From Anaerobacillus isosaccharinicus (GTDB lineage: Bacteria > Bacillota > Bacilli > Bacillales > Anaerobacillaceae): DNA of 64,000 nt. How positions within the stretch are numbered: position 1 is the stretch's first letter; each line of letters starts with the position of its first letter. The stretch is taken from the NCBI RefSeq assembly GCF_001866075.3, contig NZ_CP063356.1, forward strand, positions 3,896,164-3,960,163, written 5' to 3'. A model generated the notes under the pieces. It had not been told where the DNA came from, did not search any database, and saw only the letters and a program-made list of their open reading frames with translations. A program made the translations under genes and the position numbers. Of this stretch, positions 44,437 to 52,745 are shown piece after piece.

Positions 44437-44465
44437 AAGCTACAACCAGTTAAAGTTGTAACTTT
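44437..44465 (-). terminator. Terminator after the SDR gene
   Basis: Arms AAAGcTACAAC and GTTGTAaCTTT with an 8-nt loop; on the minus strand followed by a T-rich run. Confidence 0.68.
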
Positions 44466-44474
44466 CTCATTTTG

Positions 44475-45548
44475 CTATTTATTACTGACCATTGCTTCTT
44501 TTGAGAAACCGCTAATAATCCGGTATAGCATGTCACCATCCATTTTTAGCAGTGCTTGACCATTTCGAGAAAATAGTTCATTTGTATTTTCGGTTGGGAA
44601 ATAAATCGATCTGTTCAAATACTCTTTAAAAACTTCTAGTGGTTTATTAATAGAGAGTTCAAAATCTGTTAAATGAGGTGCTTCTTCAATGGAAGCTAGG
44701 CTTAAGCTTTGGTAGTCAAACACATCTTTAATCATTTCAATAACGAATTCATTTGTTGGCGGATTTGGGTTTGTTAGATGATATACTGTCTCGTTTTTGC
44801 TATACTTCATGGCTAACAAAAGAGCTTGTACAACATAATCAACTGGGACAATGTTGGAGACCGTATTTTTATCTACTAGTAATCTCACAGCTATTTCCTT
44901 GTTCATTTTAATTGATCGTTTTTTTAATAGCTGAACTGCTTTTAAGATCCCATACATTCCAAACGTTGTATTTGCTTTTCCGGTAATGGAGTTTCCAACG
45001 ATGATTGAAGGACGCATAATTGCGACAGAAAACCTATCACTATACCCGATCACAGCATGCTCACTATGACACTTGCTTTCTTCATAACTGTTAACAAATG
45101 TAGTATTTAAAGAGTATAATTCCTCTTGTCCTGTCGTTTGATTACCTAACGTGTAAGCAGTGCTCACGTAGATAAATTTTTTAACGTTAATTTCTTTTGC
45201 AAATTCTAAACAAAAGTTTGTACCGTTTAGATTTGTTTTGAAAATAACATCTCTATGCGCTTCGTCAAAGGAAAGAAAAGCGGCGGTATGAAAGACGATA
45301 TCTATTTTACCAACAAGGTTTTGCAAAGTTTGCTCAGTCAGACCTAATTTCGTTGTTTCTAAATTTCCTTCACAAAAATGGACTTGGTGTCTTTGTGTGA
45401 TTGGTAAATGTTCCAGTAATGCATTAGCTTTTTTCATACTGCGAATTAATAAGTAAACTTGATGGCCCTCTCCCACTAAGCCTTTTACTAGTTCAGTCCC
45501 TAAAAAACCAGTTGCACCTGTAATAAATACATTCATTTGCTTAATCAT
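44475..45548 (-). CDS. Extended SDR / fatty acyl-CoA reductase-like protein
   Basis: A 357-residue NAD(P)-binding protein. The Rossmann motif ITGATGFLGTELVKGL is at the N-terminus (about 9-24) and the catalytic pair is YEESKCHSE (Y-x3-K, about 150-158) with the serine in FIYVSTAYTLG. It is of the extended SDR group with a male-sterility/acyl reductase-like domain. The substrate could be a fatty acyl-CoA or a polyketide-type thioester. Stand-alone gene. Confidence 0.82.
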   Translation of the reverse strand: MIKQMNVFITGATGFLGTELVKGLVGEGHQVYLLIRSMKKANALLEHLPITQRHQVHFCEGNLETTKLGLTEQTLQNLVGKIDIVFHTAAFLSFDEAHRDVIFKTNLNGTNFCLEFAKEINVKKFIYVSTAYTLGNQTTGQEELYSLNTTFVNSYEESKCHSEHAVIGYSDRFSVAIMRPSIIVGNSITGKANTTFGMYGILKAVQLLKKRSIKMNKEIAVRLLVDKNTVSNIVPVDYVVQALLLAMKYSKNETVYHLTNPNPPTNEFVIEMIKDVFDYQSLSLASIEEAPHLTDFELSINKPLEVFKEYLNRSIYFPTENTNELFSRNGQALLKMDGDMLYRIISGFSKEAMVSNK

Positions 45549-45594
45549 TTCCCCTCTAAAAACTAATATCTTTTTATCTTAACATATGGAGAGG

Positions 45595-45864
45595 TTAATC
45601 GTTTAAATTGTTTTTTGCCATTTTAATCATTTCTTTCACCATACTTCCACCGATTTTCCCGCCAACCTGTCCAGCTTGTTTGGAAGTAAGTGTACCGTTA
45701 TTGCCTTTTTGTAAAGGAACATTTAATTCTTTTGCTACTTCATATTTGACGTTGTCAGGTGAGGCTGGATCTACTTTATATCCTTCTTTAGCCATGACAT
45801 CAGCTTTTAAGCGATTTACGCCTTGAGAAGCTTCAGGGACAAGTAAACGTCTCTTTCTCGCCAT
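45595..45864 (-). CDS. Alpha/beta-type small acid-soluble spore protein
   Basis: An 89-residue DNA-binding SASP that protects spore DNA. The germination protease site is KYEVAKELNV (about 40-49), and the C-terminal block LTSKQAGQVGGKIGGSMVKEM (about 59-79) is the second conserved motif. Expected under sigma-G in the forespore. Starts 2 nt after the stop of the upstream small gene. Slightly longer N-terminus (MARKRRLLVPEAS) than the common 60-70 residue type. Confidence 0.92.
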   Translation of the reverse strand: MARKRRLLVPEASQGVNRLKADVMAKEGYKVDPASPDNVKYEVAKELNVPLQKGNNGTLTSKQAGQVGGKIGGSMVKEMIKMAKNNLND

Positions 45865-45866
45865 GA

Positions 45867-46124
45867 TTATTCAACTCCTTCAAAATCTGTATAAAATACA
45901 GGGTTAAGTAACGAGGAATTAGTGAAATCAAGCTCTTCAATGTCATGACCGTTTGCATAGTAATTGATTTCCTGCTCTATTTTGTTTAGATCATCTGAAA
46001 TGTGCTCAGTGGAATGGTTACTATTCGTCAGTTCATCCATCTGAATTTTTAACATTTTTCGTGTCTCTGTTAATACATAGAGCTTTTCTAATTTTTCGAA
46101 GTAGGTTAAAGGTTGTTGTTCCAT
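45867..46124 (-). CDS. Hypothetical helical protein cotranscribed with the SASP gene
   Basis: An 85-residue protein, helical in the first 60 residues (FEKLEKLYVLTETRKMLK) with an acidic tail. GGAGG lies before the ATG, and the SASP gene starts directly behind it, so it may be a forespore protein. No family recognised. Confidence 0.65.
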   Translation of the reverse strand: MEQQPLTYFEKLEKLYVLTETRKMLKIQMDELTNSNHSTEHISDDLNKIEQEINYYANGHDIEELDFTNSSLLNPVFYTDFEGVE

Positions 46125-46229
46125 TTTTTAGCCTCCAGGAGTTTTCAGTTAGTTTGTGCTAATTTAGATCCCTTATTCAATTCAAGATAGAAAAAATCGT
46201 GAAAATTCTCATAATAATGACGTGAAAAA

Positions 46230-46255
46230 ATGCTTAGGAAATTTTTCCTAAGCAT
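46230..46255 (-). terminator. Terminator of the seven-gene ATP-grasp/channel operon
   Basis: Perfect 12-bp arms ATGCTTAGGAAA and TTTCCTAAGCAT with a 2-nt loop; on the minus strand followed by TTTTTTCACG. Confidence 0.82.
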
Positions 46256-46275
46256 CAGGTTCCAACTTTTTTAAA

Positions 46276-46845
46276 TTAGTCATTGTAGTATTGCCACTCA
46301 ATCTCCTCGTTTTCAATAAGGGCTTCAATCGTTTTTAAATGGTTCGTAGCACTGAGAATACGATAATTATTAATGTAATCATCATCAATGTACAAGGTCT
46401 GACTGCTAGTATTGTAAACATGCTTCTTTGTCTCATTAGTAACGAGAATACTAAGAGTAAAGTTATGCTCTCTAAATCTATGATTAATGTCTCTTTTTAG
46501 TTTTAGAGACTCAAAATCAGTTAGGATCTGTTCAATAATCTCTTCATCTTCAATTGTGACACTCGCTTCTATGTCTCGGTAACCATTCGAATTATCATTA
46601 ATGGTAATGGTCATGTCTCTTATTTGACTTTTTTCATTTAGTTGATTTGAAACAAGCTTAGGAAAGGTCGTATACTGCATGTGGTTAACCAAGAAGAAAA
46701 CGGCAACGAGTACAACCATGACTGCGGCAATCAATTTACTTTTCGTTTTGACAAATAAACTTAGAAACAATGCTAACAATACTATAAAAATAGCCATGAG
46801 GGTAAAGTCGAAATAGTGATATAAAAAAATAATAAAAGTACTCAT
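46276..46845 (-). CDS. Membrane protein, last gene of the operon
   Basis: A 189-residue protein with two membrane helices (about 10-32 and 36-56) and an external or cytoplasmic domain of about 130 residues with alternating strands. GGGAGATTT precedes the ATG. It lies 66 nt after the PpiC-like lipoprotein gene and before the operon terminator. No family recognised. Confidence 0.65.
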   Translation of the reverse strand: MSTFIIFLYHYFDFTLMAIFIVLLALFLSLFVKTKSKLIAAVMVVLVAVFFLVNHMQYTTFPKLVSNQLNEKSQIRDMTITINDNSNGYRDIEASVTIEDEEIIEQILTDFESLKLKRDINHRFREHNFTLSILVTNETKKHVYNTSSQTLYIDDDYINNYRILSATNHLKTIEALIENEEIEWQYYND

Positions 46846-46911
46846 AAATCTCCCTCTCCCTCCCTTTTGATAACACCAACTTTTACTAATCTACTTTTCG
46901 CTTTAACTTAA

Positions 46912-47454
46912 CTAGTTGATTACTAATTGGCCTGTGCTTTTATATTCGGCAACAAGTTCGTTAAAATGATTCGTAATGTTCTCTCTCCAAATGTCAGCTT
47001 CAGCATCAGATGTAGGTTCATCGAAATTTATCTGAATATATTCTTGTAGGTAAGCATTTCTTTCAATATAGGTAGTTGCCCATACGTTATAGTAATCTTC
47101 AGCTTCCATACCCAGTTCAAGAGCCTGCGTTTCAAAGAAATCCTTATCTTCTTCTTGGTCAAGCCCTGGATAATAGGCAGCTTTCAAATAATCGACAGAA
47201 TCTTGGGTTATTAAGACCCCAAGTTTTTGAGCCTCAAGCTTTATAATCTCTTCCTTAAGGTACATTTCAATGTACCCTTCCTCAAACGGGTATTGAAGTA
47301 AAACATCTTTTTTGCTAATTTCTGTTCCTGCGACAGTTGCTACAAGTTCGCCATCAATATTGGCCGATGCTGCTGGTTCTGTCGGTTCCACTGGTTCTGA
47401 ACAACCACTGATGAAAATGGCGAATGCGATGAGTAAAAACATAAATTTTTTAAT
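46912..47454 (-). CDS. PpiC/SurA-N-like lipoprotein with apparent ATT start
   Basis: A 180-residue lipoprotein. The signal peptide is KKFMFLLIAFAIFISGC with the lipobox cysteine at 17; the rest has the SurA N-terminal pattern (VATVAGTEISKKDVLLQYP, then helices) seen in parvulin-type foldases, but no PPIase domain. The first ATG (47442) leaves no positive charges in the signal peptide and lies 19 nt from GGAGG. ATT at 47454 lies 7 nt from GGAGG and adds Lys-Lys, so ATT is likely the start. Seventeen nt separate it from the channel gene. Confidence 0.72.
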   Translation of the reverse strand: MKKFMFLLIAFAIFISGCSEPVEPTEPAASANIDGELVATVAGTEISKKDVLLQYPFEEGYIEMYLKEEIIKLEAQKLGVLITQDSVDYLKAAYYPGLDQEEDKDFFETQALELGMEAEDYYNVWATTYIERNAYLQEYIQINFDEPTSDAEADIWRENITNHFNELVAEYKSTGQLVIN

Positions 47455-47471
47455 GGGAAATCCTCCTCAAG

Positions 47472-48489
47472 CTAATGTTTTAATTTTTCAAATGTTTCTC
47501 GGTTGCAAATAATATAAAGAACAGCATCTTCTGGAATTTTTTCATTTAGTCGTCGATTAATATCTAAGAGGTGACGGTCAGCGATTAATGTTGCCCCATT
47601 TTGCAGTAAGCTTTGAAAGGCATCATTATAGGTTACCCAGTCACTCTTTTTAGAAATTTTATATAAATCTTCACCATGCTGTCTACTAATAAGTTGGGAG
47701 TATACTTGATTGACTCCTTTATAGAGTGCGGAGCGGACAGCTAAATGGGAAATGGTCTCCTGAGATAAAATAAATTCATCTACTTTCACATGAGAAAAGT
47801 TAGAGACATGCTTCTCTGTAGCCACTTCAACGGTCGTATGAATGTCAGGTGCTAACCTCTCAGCCGTAATGGCTACCAGTAATGTTTTAGCATCTTTTAA
47901 CGATGGATCTTGAATTGTATCATCGGAAAAGATAATGACTGCCTTTGCCTTTTTGATATTCGCCTTTTCAAATGTTTCGGCTTCCGTCGGATCTCCTTGG
48001 ATATAATAGACTCGATTATACGTTAAGTCAATTGGTGATTGTCGTAGTTGATCGACAATGACGATTTCCGTTGTTGAATCAGAATCTAAAATTTCTTTTA
48101 CGGCAATATCCGTTTTTTTACTCCAGCCGACAATCAGTATATGTTGATCTTTCATATAATTCATTCTGCCTTCCTCCCTCTTCCGCCTTAAAATCGTGAA
48201 CGAGTCGATGATTTTACCAATCACAACACCTAATAAACCGATCCCAATTAAATACATAAAGATAGAAAATATTTTTTCCGCCCATCGTAACCGGTGAATA
48301 ATCACCATAACCGACGGTTGAAAAGGTTGTCATCACAAAATACAAAGTATTTGGTAACGATTCAAAATTATCTGGTTCAAGGAAATACATGACGAAGGTA
48401 CATAACAAGATAAAGGAAATCGTAGCAATGGCTAAGGTGATATTTTTCATTTTAATTAAAGTTAAACTAAATTTCAAAAAAAAGTGCAT
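47472..48489 (-). pseudogene. TrkA-N-type potassium channel (YugO-like), one frameshift
   Basis: Two frames join to a 338-residue K+ channel. The first gives two membrane helices and the selectivity filter TVGYGD in MTTFSTVGYGDYSP; the second starts with FSIFMYLIGIGLLGVVIG (inner helix) and holds the cytoplasmic TrkA-N/RCK domain (ILIVGWSKKTDIAVKEIL, then IVDQ). The shift lies in six A (plus strand T run 48272-48277): removing one A restores TMGGKIFSIF. Both halves look well conserved, so this is either a very recent mutation, phase variation or a sequencing error. GGAGG stands 7 nt before the ATG at 48489. Confidence 0.85.
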
Positions 48490-48507
48490 CGTGTTTCCTC
48501 CATATGT

Positions 48508-48532
48508 AAACGGGGAAAAAATTTCCCCGTTT
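48508..48532 (-). repeat. Intercistronic hairpin between ligase and channel genes
   Basis: Perfect 11-bp arms AAACGGGGAAA and TTTCCCCGTTT with a 3-nt loop between genes. No T-run follows on the minus strand, so it likely modulates mRNA stability or partial termination. Confidence 0.6.
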
Positions 48533-48538
48533 TGAACT

Positions 48539-49789
48539 TTAAATCGTTGTATACGGCACAAACATAGACAAGTTCCCTGTAATTAACCCACCAACTCGAA
48601 AGAACAGACCACTAGGTTGCCCGTCCATGACGTGTGAACCAATGAGAAGCTTACCGGTATATGGGCCATCCCATGTGTCAATCGTTTGATCTGGCATTTG
48701 ATAATATAGCTGATAGATCGTTTGTTGGCTTTGGTAATGATCGACATCTTCTTCGAGGACTGCGCCATTTGCCACAATTTGAATGCCACCACCTTCACGC
48801 CCAAGCACTGGTTTTTTTACATAAGAGTTTAGTGAATTTGGTGAGGTGTACGTAGGCAGAAAATATTTATCAATCGCGTCCTGCTCAATGCGAGTATACC
48901 ATTCACTTTTTTTCTCGGTAATCAAAGCTAAAATAGCTTTTGACTGCATTAGTAATGCTGATGGTGGGTTAATAATTTTGACTTTATCCTCCATCACATG
49001 AACGAGAAATTGTTCGCCAATCGCTTCACCTGTCCCGCTTCGTTCTTCTAAAAAATATTCTAAGGGGTAAAGGCGATATAAATATTCAATCGGTTCACCA
49101 TCTGGAGTCTTAAGCCCGTCTTTTTGCACAACGATCTCTTCTAAAGGTACGTATTTTGCTTTTTGCGGATAGTGGCTCATTAGGTATTGGACGGTTTGTT
49201 TATCTTCTGTATGCCAATCTGCACAAGTGAAGTATAACGTATCTGTACTTCTAATATAGTAATCCTTAATCACCTGATACCAAGTGTCGCGAATCCTTTT
49301 ATCAATTTCACTATTGGGATTTTGGCTATTATGCTCATTACAAAGAACTTCTTGAGCTATGGCAGCTTCGACAATGCCCACGGGTGTGTCTGTATTTGCC
49401 TCAATAACTTTCAAGCCGTCGCTAGAAGCAATAAAATCATATCGAACAAAATATGAAAACTTTGTTTTGCTTTCTTTTAAAAATAAATCCCAAAGCATAA
49501 TTGGTAAACCTAATTGGTGTAGCGCAGAAGGATTTTTTCCGATCTGTTCATATGTTTTTTTGAAAATATCATGAACAGCTCTTGAGGCATTTTCGATTTC
49601 ATAAGCCATTTGCCTGGGAACTAGTAGTAAGGAATCGCTCATGTATTGGTTGTCTTCGTAATTTTCATAAAGAGTTGCCCATGTAAACCCTTTCTCTCTG
49701 GCCTTCAGTTCAACGGTCTCCCAATTTTTTAAATACGTATTAGGGTCAAACGGTTCGGTTAATGATTTGTATGGAAGCATTCTAAGCAT
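48539..49789 (-). CDS. Glutathionylspermidine-synthase-like ATP-grasp ligase (copy 1)
   Basis: A 416-residue ATP-grasp amide ligase of the GspS-C/YgiC/YjfC family. Seen are RYDFIASSDGLKVIEANTDTPVG (key RxD and EANxDTP, about 120-142), NPPSALLMQSKAILALI, and the ATP-binding part YVKKPVLGREGGG (about 310-322). These bind ATP and join a carboxylate to an amine. The substrate is unknown; glutathionylspermidine is unlikely in this group. It differs strongly from copy 2, so duplication is old. Confidence 0.85.
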   Translation of the reverse strand: MLRMLPYKSLTEPFDPNTYLKNWETVELKAREKGFTWATLYENYEDNQYMSDSLLLVPRQMAYEIENASRAVHDIFKKTYEQIGKNPSALHQLGLPIMLWDLFLKESKTKFSYFVRYDFIASSDGLKVIEANTDTPVGIVEAAIAQEVLCNEHNSQNPNSEIDKRIRDTWYQVIKDYYIRSTDTLYFTCADWHTEDKQTVQYLMSHYPQKAKYVPLEEIVVQKDGLKTPDGEPIEYLYRLYPLEYFLEERSGTGEAIGEQFLVHVMEDKVKIINPPSALLMQSKAILALITEKKSEWYTRIEQDAIDKYFLPTYTSPNSLNSYVKKPVLGREGGGIQIVANGAVLEEDVDHYQSQQTIYQLYYQMPDQTIDTWDGPYTGKLLIGSHVMDGQPSGLFFRVGGLITGNLSMFVPYTTI

Positions 49790-49855
49790 GTACCTCCTAA
49801 TATGAAAATTTGGCTAGCGCCTTAGCTGGTGCAAGCCTTTAGTTTCCTCTTAATA

Positions 49856-50272
49856 TTAATAACTAATACTTGCTGCAACAATTAATCCTACTAAAACAGA
49901 TACCCCACCTAGGAAAAGACCGACAGCGACATTTCCTTTCTCAACTTCCTTCGCTAAGTTCGTGTTGCGTGTAAAGACGTACTCAATCACGAGGTGAAGG
50001 ATTATCTGAACGATAATGGCAATGAAAGCCCATAATGCTAAGTCTACAAGGTTAATTGAGCTGCGGATAGCTGATTGCAAGACTACTACAAGCCCTGCCA
50101 TTTTTCCTAGTAATTTTAAAGAAACGGCAACATTTCCGTTTTTAATCAACGCGCGCTCTGAATATGGAGTAATCATTTTAAAGATAAAAGTCCCGATTAA
50201 AAATAAGACTAAAGACGTTCCTAAGTAAATTAAGAAATGGTCAAATGTTTGTAAATAATAAGTTAAATTCAT
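49856..50272 (-). CDS. DUF350 membrane protein (YjfL-like)
   Basis: A 138-residue protein with four membrane helices. The repeated phrase NGNVAVSLKLLG and KGNVAVGLFLGG shows an internal duplication of a two-helix unit, as usual for DUF350. The ATG at 50272 overlaps the stop of ligase copy 2 as ATGA. In E. coli the relative YjfL lies in an operon with YjfM and the ligase YjfC, the same partners as here. Confidence 0.85.
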   Translation of the reverse strand: MNLTYYLQTFDHFLIYLGTSLVLFLIGTFIFKMITPYSERALIKNGNVAVSLKLLGKMAGLVVVLQSAIRSSINLVDLALWAFIAIIVQIILHLVIEYVFTRNTNLAKEVEKGNVAVGLFLGGVSVLVGLIVAASISY

Positions 50273-51537
50273 TTTTGTTCTCCTCTCACACCACAAGGTA
50301 GGAAATATGATAAATTATCTGTAATTTTAGCACCGGCTCGAAGACCAAAAGCGCTGGGTTTTTCATTGACGATAAAACTACCAATTAAGAGATGGGCATC
50401 TTTTTCGCCATGCTCAGTTTTGATCGTTGTTGCTGGTAATTCTACATATTTTTGATACACTTTCACATATTGATCGTATGTTTTTTCTTGTTGTGAAAAA
50501 AGTACTTCTCCTTGCAGTTTTACTTCGACAGTATCGCCTTCACGTCCGAATGCAGGTTTTGAAACGTACTTCTCCCCTGTTTCATGAAATGGTTCTTCAT
50601 CTAAATAAGTCGGTAAAAAATACCGTTCGATAACTTCTAATTCTTCGTCATCAAAAAAAGAGTCACGTTGTTCATACATACCCCAGATTAAGGCCATCAC
50701 AGCTTTACTTTGCATTAAAAATGCAGACACTGGATTTAACATCCCCACTTTTTTCTGGTTAACGAGCTTCAAAAATTCAATTCCAATCGGATAGTTATCA
50801 ACTGTCACATCTTCTAAAAGTGCTTCCAATGGATACGTATGGCGATAAACTATATCGATTTTTTTGCCATCTGGGTCATAAACACCTTGATGAACTCCAT
50901 CAGAAACGACTTTTAGGTCACGCAAAGGTACAAAAATGGAGGCTTTAATTTTTGCAGTGTTCATCAAGTATCTCATCGTTTCGCGGTCTTCAATGTCTTC
51001 TTCGTGAGCCGTAAAAACAACATACGGATGTCCTTGGATCCCAATTGAATTAGCACAATGAAACACACTATTACGAACCGCTTTTCCTAGTTCTTCTGCT
51101 TGTAAGGAATTCGGATTTTCGAGATTGAATTTTTTGCAAACGAGTTCGTTTACATCAAATAATTCACGAATGAACGTCGGTGTGTCAGAATTAAATTCAA
51201 TGATCTTTGGGCCAACGGGTGTCATCACAAAATCAAATCGACCGATGACCGTTTCATATGGAAGTGAAGTCATTCGTAGAAAAGGTAATCCCTTTTCAGG
51301 AAAACCAAGATCAAGCAATGTTTCGTCAGCTACACTTCGGACTAAATAATTGGTTTTTTTAAAGATCAAATAAGCATCTTGTGTAGCCTTTTTAATCTGA
51401 TCAATCTCTGTCTGGGCAAGTTCATAGCAGTCATAAAGGGCATACTCTGTACCGTAAAGACGATCCCAAAATGCTGGGATTTTCGCATAAAATTCATTCC
51501 GGTTTTGGCTATGATTATCCACCGAATGAGCCACCAC
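50269..51537 (-). CDS. Glutathionylspermidine-synthase-like ATP-grasp ligase (copy 2)
   Basis: A 422-residue ATP-grasp ligase of the same family as copy 1. RFDFVMTPVGPKIIEFNSDTPT, NPVSAFLMQSKAVMALIWGM and YVSKPAFGREGDTVE are the corresponding conserved parts. Here the DTP motif comes after EFNS rather than EANT. The start (GTG 51537) lies inside the 3' end of the lipoprotein gene and is uncertain; a GTG 5 codons on is possible. The stop overlaps the DUF350 start. Confidence 0.85.
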   Translation of the reverse strand: MVAHSVDNHSQNRNEFYAKIPAFWDRLYGTEYALYDCYELAQTEIDQIKKATQDAYLIFKKTNYLVRSVADETLLDLGFPEKGLPFLRMTSLPYETVIGRFDFVMTPVGPKIIEFNSDTPTFIRELFDVNELVCKKFNLENPNSLQAEELGKAVRNSVFHCANSIGIQGHPYVVFTAHEEDIEDRETMRYLMNTAKIKASIFVPLRDLKVVSDGVHQGVYDPDGKKIDIVYRHTYPLEALLEDVTVDNYPIGIEFLKLVNQKKVGMLNPVSAFLMQSKAVMALIWGMYEQRDSFFDDEELEVIERYFLPTYLDEEPFHETGEKYVSKPAFGREGDTVEVKLQGEVLFSQQEKTYDQYVKVYQKYVELPATTIKTEHGEKDAHLLIGSFIVNEKPSAFGLRAGAKITDNLSYFLPCGVRGEQK

Positions 51538-51991
51538 TTCCCATACCAGAACGAGAACTTGAATTTACACTACTACCAGTGTTCGTATTCGTGTTCGTCT
51601 TAGGTTGCGTTACTTGTTGATTTGTTGGAGTATTATTACGATTTGTAACTCCAGCACTACCCGATCCACCGCTTCCTGCTGTCATACGGCCAGCCATAAA
51701 TGCTGCCATTGTTGGAAACCAACTACCTCCATGGTAATAATGGCCATGTCGCTCGGAGCCAACTTGGGCACATTGGTAACCTTCTGCTTCTTCATCCCAC
51801 TTCCACGTGTCACAATCTGCTTCACTTGGAGAAGGTAATGCAGGTACTTCCGTAACTTCAGTATTTGCATTCCTATATTCAGGGACTGCTGTTAGCTCAT
51901 GTCTGTTTACTCCACACCCTGATAAAGTAGCAAGGGCCAAACTTGTTCCAACGATTCCTTTTAGTAATTTATCAGTCTTTGGCTTTCTCAT
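51515..51991 (-). CDS. YgiB/YjfM-like (DUF1190) lipoprotein with Gly/Ser tail
   Basis: A 158-residue lipoprotein. The signal peptide ends LATLSGCG (lipobox C27). Middle block HGGSWFPTMAAFMAGRM resembles the GSFWMPLMAGYMMGR of E. coli YgiB. The tail is Asn/Thr/Gln-rich and ends SGMGSGGSFGG. E. coli ygiB/yjfM lie beside the ATP-grasp genes ygiC/yjfC. The tail could be the target of the ligases; that is inference. ATG 51991 has GGAGGTG before it. First gene of the operon. Confidence 0.8.
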   Translation of the reverse strand: MRKPKTDKLLKGIVGTSLALATLSGCGVNRHELTAVPEYRNANTEVTEVPALPSPSEADCDTWKWDEEAEGYQCAQVGSERHGHYYHGGSWFPTMAAFMAGRMTAGSGGSGSAGVTNRNNTPTNQQVTQPKTNTNTNTGSSVNSSSRSGMGSGGSFGG

Positions 51992-52203
51992 TTCAACACC
52001 TCCAGTTCTAATACGAAACATTCTTTAGGAAGGTTTCAAGTCTTTTACAATTTTATCACTTCCTGTTGGTAACTGGGTTAAAAAATAAATAAAAGTGTCT
52101 TTCTTTATTAGTAAATATAGGATTTTTGGATTTTTGGTGAAAATATTTTAATTTTTTCAGGGGGAAATTAAGGGTAAGTCTTAATAAAAAGGTGGGGTAT
52201 TAA

Positions 52204-52473
52204 ATGGAAATGCATGAAATTCGTGACCAAATTATAATTGAAGATGATGATGGAAATGAAAAGGAATATAATGTTGAGGCTTTATTTGACATGGCTGATG
52301 AGTCATATGCGCTCCTTTCTTCTAATGAAGAAGTGATTTTGATGAGGATTGAAGAGTATGAAGATGAACAAACATTGGTTGGAGTTACTAATCCAGAGGA
52401 AAAAGCATCAATCTTATCAGCGTATGCCCTGGCGGTAGAAGCTGACCGTGACCCGAATATCATTTCAGACTAG
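52204..52473 (+). CDS. DUF1292 family protein (YrzB-like)
   Basis: An 89-residue acidic protein. IIIEDDDGNEKEYNVEALFD, YALLSSNEEVILMRIEEY and LVGVTNPEE fit DUF1292, common in Bacillota beside yrrK/yrzL. In this window it stands alone with its own terminator, so it is likely a second member. Function unknown. Confidence 0.82.
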   Translation: MEMHEIRDQIIIEDDDGNEKEYNVEALFDMADESYALLSSNEEVILMRIEEYEDEQTLVGVTNPEEKASILSAYALAVEADRDPNIISD

Positions 52474-52490
52474 AAAAACTTGTTCGTGAT

Positions 52491-52530
52491 CGAGTATTGA
52501 CCAATGAAAGGTTAATACTCGTTTTTTTTT
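52491..52530 (+). terminator. Terminator after the DUF1292 gene
   Basis: Arms CGAGTATTgACC and GGTtAATACTCG with a 7-nt loop and a T-run of nine. Confidence 0.85.
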
Positions 52531-52745
52531 TGAAGGACGGTAGGTTCATTAGTGAAGAAATAGTAGCAAAAAAAAGCATTGACTTCGTTCCTATAGCACT
52601 ATATATCCCCTATAAAATCAAGAAAAACACCAGAAAAGAATCGTTATATATTGTCTTTTTATAAAATATTTAATAAGGATTGCCTACTCTACAAAAGCAC
52701 ACAATACCTTTGTTCCAAAAAACAAATACGTGGAGGTCATTATCT

